Source of the DNA: Entamoeba invadens IP1
Taxonomy: Eukaryota > Evosea > Mastigamoebida > Endamoebidae
Assembly (NCBI RefSeq): GCF_000330505.1
Contig: NW_004443518.1
Coordinates: 262,712 to 282,410, forward strand
Length of the DNA stretch: 19,699 bases
Reading direction: 5' to 3'
Of this stretch, positions 18,638 through 19,699 are shown piece after piece. A program made the translations under genes and the position numbers. How positions within the stretch are numbered: position 1 is the stretch's first letter; every line of letters starts with the position of its first letter. The notes below the pieces were generated by a model, which was given only the letters and a program-made list of their open reading frames with translations, searched no databases and was not told the DNA's origin.

Positions 18638-19369
18638 TGTTTGTTAATGTAATTTTATTATTTCATTTCGTATAAATCTCAATTAAATTGTTTTTTTCAA
18701 TCAAAAATGAAATTATTAATATTTAACTGTTATAAAATGATATATAATTTTGAACAAAAATATTTTGAAATATCCAATTAAGCTCAAAATTGCATAAATA
18801 TATATATAAAGGTTTGTTTATTTATATTCAAACAATAATTACAATAAAAAGAAAACCGGGAAAATATTTGGGATGGTTCTCGATTTCAAGTAATGCTGAA
18901 AATTCACATAGAGTCAGTGTATACCAAGTGAGACGGAGCACTAAAAATAAAATTCATAAAGAAGCATCCGAACAGTTTGTTTGTGCACCCGTTCCACAGA
19001 CTCTCCATGTCCTTTTTTGGTGTGGATCCCCCAATCCCTTCCTTGTAAACGGGGAAACCGAACCCTTGTTTACACAGTACAGACAACGTAAGTGGGTGAC
19101 ATGGGGACGCACAAACACTCACTGAGAATTGAATTTAAAAAAACACTCGCGGCAAATATTGTTTTTGTTAAGGTGATGTTAGTCAATGTAGGTTCCAAAA
19201 CACAAAAACTAAAATACTTAAATATATTGTTTTTATAAATCCATGACAAATTGTTATAAAAAAGTTAAACAATAAATTTAAATGAAATACATAATTAATT
19301 AATAACTCAGACATTTATATAAATATTTGATTATTCATTTTGATCGTTGATATTCACAAATAACCATTT
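18638..19369. other. Noncoding region with a GC-richer foldable segment
   Basis: The region lies between the divergently placed TLDc start and the end of the right-hand LRR-like gene. The first 200 and last 230 bases are ordinary AT-rich spacer. The middle (about 18841-19130) is distinctly richer in G and C and folds well; it is listed separately. The 111-codon plus frame across it (18790-19125) starts in spacer and has no protein-like pattern, so I do not call it. Confidence 0.5.
18979..19116. ncRNA. Candidate structured RNA or palindromic repeat
   Basis: Three stems nest consistently. GTTTGTGC (18979-18986) pairs with GCACAAAC (19109-19116). TCTCCATGTC (19002-19011) pairs with GACATGGGGA (19098-19107) with one G-U. 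TGTAAAC (19044-19050) pairs with GTTTACA (19068-19074) and may extend through GGGG. The fold is available on both strands, so the orientation is unknown. On the minus strand a CTTTTT run ends the GC-richer segment near 18850. It matches no RNA family I can recognise with confidence; a SINE-like or other repeat is an equal possibility. Confidence 0.35.
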
Positions 19370-19699
19370 TTATGGTAAAAATAAGACTTTTCCCTTTTGA
19401 TATCTTCTGTCGTTTAGTACTAACATTGGGCAGTTTTTAATGACAACATTGACGCCTTTAATTTTGCCACCAATCCATTTCAAGTTTTTGCATGACTGCA
19501 AGTGGATCTTTTTAATAAAACCATTTAACATGATATTATCAAGAAAGTCGCAACTTTTGACAACGAGTTCGATAACGTTAGGATCACACACAATTTTAAT
19601 GCATTTTGCCCAATAAATTTTTTCTTTTCTTTTCGTTGCTGTAAACACGTTTTTACCAAGTTGTTCAATTCTTGTATTAAAGCCGACTATTTGAGTGTT
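19370..19699 (-). CDS. Entamoeba leucine-rich-repeat-like family protein (C-terminal end)
   Basis: The frame is open on the minus strand from the right edge (19699) to a TAA at 19370-19372: 109 residues of a protein that begins outside the window. An apparent start at 19648 is a GTG inside the frame and not the real one. The sequence has the strand-and-cysteine rhythm of the left-hand protein: CIKIVCDPNVIELVVKSCDF, IKKIHLQSCKNLKWIGG, VNVVIKNCPMLVL. The piece KIYWAKCIKI...VIELVVKS resembles KYWANDANF...IEVKEIAF near the visible end of the left-hand gene. This places both in the same family, with this fragment at the extreme C-terminus. Function unknown. Confidence 0.75.
   Translation of the reverse strand, partial: NTQIVGFNTRIEQLGKNVFTATKRKEKIYWAKCIKIVCDPNVIELVVKSCDFLDNIMLNGFIKKIHLQSCKNLKWIGGKIKGVNVVIKNCPMLVLNDRRYQKGKVLFLP

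Noticed and set aside
18933..18940. ACGGAGCA, as in helix 8 of SRP RNA
   Set aside because: A GAGA loop-like stretch lies just before it, but the pairing strands of helices 5 and 8 and an Alu-type domain are not evident; eight bases are too few.
18790..19125. 111-codon plus and 72-codon minus frames over the GC-richer segment
   Set aside because: Neither shows a protein-like pattern; both begin or end arbitrarily, and the segment is better described by its inverted repeats.
19370..19648. A 92-residue gene starting at 19648
   Set aside because: The start is GTG and the frame continues open to the window edge, so it is the tail of a larger gene.
1..19699. tRNA genes, rRNA, CRISPR arrays, LTR or LINE elements
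   Set aside because: No cloverleaf with a GGTTCGA-type box, no rRNA core sequence, no regularly spaced repeats and no reverse-transcriptase motif were seen on either strand.

Overview
The window looks like nuclear DNA of an Entamoeba species, and the reptile parasite E. invadens fits best. The DNA is extremely AT-rich, and genes are compact and largely intron-free. They include three protein types characteristic of this genus: a transmembrane kinase with a CXXC-rich ectodomain, a coiled-coil/TLDc protein, and members of a large leucine-rich-repeat-like family. Cut-and-paste DNA transposons are abundant, which argues for E. invadens (or E. moshkovskii) rather than E. histolytica. The species is an inference from gene content; no rRNA or other species marker is present.

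Layout. (1) 2-2146, minus: the first 715 residues of an Entamoeba LRR-like protein, running off the left edge. (2) 2147-5227: about 3 kb of AT-rich DNA without a convincing gene, holding a 221-bp TA-flanked MITE-like element (2766-2986) and a small double hairpin (3175-3225). (3) 5228-6333: a 1.1-kb transposon with terminal inverted repeats, TA-flanked, with a decayed reading frame. (4) 6431-7480: a second terminal-inverted-repeat element of another family, with a 7-bp flanking direct repeat and a third, internal copy of its end. (5) 7844-11911, plus: an intact 1,355-residue transmembrane kinase. (6) 11912-12837: noncoding DNA with a 19-bp-arm hairpin and a cluster of short palindromes. (7) 12838-16189: a 3.35-kb pogo/DDE_1-type transposon carrying an unknown upstream gene and a transposase with several disabling mutations. 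(8) 16190-17234: noncoding. (9) 17235-17519, plus: a short uncharacterised frame. (10) 17684-18637, minus: a coiled-coil/TLDc protein. (11) 18638-19369: noncoding, with a GC-richer segment that can fold into nested stems. (12) 19370-19699, minus: the C-terminal 109 residues of another member of the LRR-like family.

The genes do not form a pathway. The kinase is a plausible surface receptor and the TLDc and LRR-like proteins are lineage-expanded families. The spaces between genes are filled with at least four mobile elements of different families, flanking the kinase gene on both sides. The least explained items are the companion gene in the pogo-like element, the element at 6431-7480, and the foldable segment at 18979-19116.
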